A stretch of 64,000 bases of DNA from Psoroptes ovis (Eukaryota; Arthropoda; Arachnida; Sarcoptiformes; Psoroptidae): contig PQWQ01000013.1 of assembly GCA_002943765.1 (NCBI GenBank), positions 1,674,001 to 1,738,000 of the forward strand, read 5' to 3'. The translations under genes were made by a program, and so were the position numbers. The first letter of the stretch is position 1, and the number at the start of each line of letters is the position of its first letter. The notes under the pieces were generated by a model. The model was not told the origin of the DNA. It did not search any database and worked only from the letters and a program-made list of their open reading frames with translations. Of this stretch, positions 62,550 to 64,000 are shown piece after piece.

Positions 62550-62664
62550 TGTTTTTGTATTTATTTTCTTTGTATTTGATTATTGATTTGTTAGTTTATT
62601 TTTTGTTATACCTCTATTAGAATAAGGCATAGAGGTTTGTAAAAAATTTTGTAAAAAAAAAAAA
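61063..62664 (+). mobile_element. 5'-truncated non-LTR retrotransposon (RNase H-bearing, R1/LOA/I-like)
   Basis: A 1.6-kb fragment bounded by a perfect 13-bp target duplication and ending in a 12-A tail, the standard signature of a LINE copy that stopped short during reverse transcription. It retains only the C-terminal part of ORF2: the end of RT, a complete RNase H and the terminal Cys-His motif. RNase H plus this terminal motif points to the R1/LOA/I group rather than Jockey or CR1, but the clade cannot be fixed without the full RT. The exact duplication and single lesion suggest a fairly young insertion. Confidence 0.9.
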
Positions 62665-62676
62665 CTTTTGGCCGAC
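62664..62676. repeat. Target-site duplication of the LINE, right copy
   Basis: ACTTTTGGCCGAC after the A-tail; its first A is shared with the tail. Confidence 0.9.
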
Positions 62677-64000
62677 AGATGGCAGCACTTTGATCTATTT
62701 TAATTTTCAAATTTTAAAATTTTTCAAAAATTTTCGCGGCAAAAAAAACTGAAAAAACAATTTCCAATAAATCATAAAATATGAAAAATTGATCAAAATT
62801 TTATTTGCTTCCATCCCTCATCCTCATATTGAAGAAACATCAATAAAATGTCCATTCTTAACGCTTATGTTATATTGATGATATATTGATCAACGAAATA
62901 CAGTCTCTGAAGGCGGGAAAAGTTTTCAATTTTCAAAATTAAGGAAAAAAATATGATTTTCTTGAAATTTCCCATCTTTCCCTCAATCCCCTCTCTGAGA
63001 AAACACTGATTCTCGCGAAAAACTTTTACCGGGAATTCGGTAAAAAGTTTTCAAAAAAACAAAATTTCCAAAGAATTGCCAAAGAAAAAGACGGGCAATT
63101 TTGGCCAAAGAAGAATCGACCGAAAGTCGAATCAAAATTTAATCAAAAAATTCAATAGAAACTTTGCTAAACGACGACAAGCATCAACAACCAAACCATC
63201 ATCACTCCGAATCAGCCAATTCAGCCAAATAACACTTTAAAAACTTGTAAATTAGATTGTTTCACCGAACTTAACTGATTTTCCGTTGATTCACCAACTG
63301 ATTCACCGAAGCATATTTCACCAAGTAAAAACTTAAAAACTTTATCTTCGTCGATCGGTAAAATATTTCAAATTGAAAATCATCGAAAATCAATTGTTTT
63401 TCCGTGGCGAAGTTGTTCGGCGATTCGAAAGATCATTTTTTATTCATTCATTTTCAGATGGTTCGATCAGATCACTGCACATTTAAACACACAATCACTA
63501 ACTACCATCAAACTACGATCACCATCATAACTTTTTTTTTGGACCCCAAAAAAAATTGATTGAACAATGATTGATTAAGTTTTTCCTTGAAAAAAATTAT
63601 TCGATATTATTGTTTTTAGTATTGGACAAAGTTACGTATTCCAATTGATACGAATTGATTCAATGATCAAGATGTAATTGAACAGTATTGTTGCAGCAGA
63701 GCTTTGAAAGTTGTTGTTGCTGCTTGATGTTTGTATGGAACAAAATGTTTTTAGATGTTTTTCAATTTTCCATGTTTCCCGTGTTCCACCATTTTTCCAT
63801 GCATTTCTCGCGTTTTCCATTGTTTCCAGTGAGTCATGGTATGTCCTGGTATTTCGCAGTGTCTCGATGTTTCCTGGTGTCCATGTGTTTCCAAGTGCCC
63901 GTGTGTCCATATGTGGATCCACATATATTCATTCATATGGTCCATGTATGTATTTGTATCGACAATTGTCAAATTCAATTCAAACATTGTCAAATGTTTA
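62677..64000. other. Right end of the window, no supported gene
   Basis: A moderately AT-rich stretch. The ATTTTC/AAATTTTC words near 62700-62740 and AAAAGTTTTC words near 62915-63060 are low complexity. A segment with more even composition at about 63060-63480 (many CACCGA and AACTAC words) could be an untranslated leader of a gene to the right; no start codon or domain supports this. A degenerate repeat fills 63765-63930. Confidence 0.45.
63765..63930. repeat. Degenerate ~10-bp repeat (TTTCCNNGTG-like)
   Basis: Successive words such as TTTCCCGTG, TTTCCATTG, TTTCCAGTG, TTTCCTGGTG, TCCATGTG, TTTCCAAGTG and CCCGTGTG recur at about 8-11 base steps. The minus strand reads as a T/N/H/W-rich peptide with no family resemblance. 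It is best explained as an old minisatellite. Confidence 0.55.

Noticed and set aside
63632..63993. Two overlapping minus-strand frames rich in T, N, H, W and M
   Set aside because: Both are read from the degenerate ~10-bp repeat, and repeated residues follow the DNA period rather than a protein motif.
1..64000. tRNA, rRNA, CRISPR array, bacterial operons
   Set aside because: No cloverleaf-like segment with a TTCGA-type loop and matching stems was seen by eye, no spaced identical repeats of CRISPR form, and the intron-containing genes are eukaryotic. A covariance-model scan would be the decisive test for small RNA genes.

Overview
The window is AT-rich eukaryotic DNA: long runs of A and T, many microsatellites, no prokaryotic-style gene packing. 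The genes that can be assembled have GT-AG introns, many only 54-79 bp long, and N-rich linkers. Together with an arthropod-type two-Ig-domain protein, this fits a small-genome arthropod. My best guess is an acariform mite (house-dust-mite-like); this is inference, not proven by any marker in the window.

Layout. 1-6496: AT-rich DNA with no firm gene. 6497-13645: a complete, very young LTR retroelement (two 451-453 bp LTRs identical except for one A-run, one 2045-codon ORF). Its ORF joins a gag resembling the Pao/BEL type (DUF1759-like region plus three zinc knuckles), a Ty3/gypsy-type protease-RT-RNase H-integrase, and an envelope-like fusion protein with a furin-type site and a C-terminal membrane anchor. 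13650-37225: non-coding, with simple repeats and one possible small secreted ORF. 37226-50457: a plus-strand Ig-superfamily gene, with a candidate signal-peptide exon at 37226, an 11-kb intron and three well-supported exons between 48291 and 50457. The 3' end has two competing reading frames.

50.7-62.7 kb is a different landscape: a patchwork of mobile-element sequence and decayed coding sequence. It contains a minus-strand retropepsin fragment; an intact four-exon, 937-aa DDE-transposase-like gene (53214-56225) with a 7x39-bp internal repeat and a 4x37-bp repeat starting directly after its stop; a Ty1/copia reverse transcriptase remnant; an unidentified multi-exon pseudogene (58217-60038); and a 5'-truncated non-LTR retrotransposon (61063-62664) with a 13-bp target-site duplication, poly-A tail and one frameshift in an A-run. 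The last 1.3 kb shows no gene, only a degenerate ~10-bp repeat.

The strongest candidates for something new are the gag/pol/env architecture of the LTR element and the intact transposase-derived gene. No RNA genes, CRISPR arrays or bacterial features were seen.
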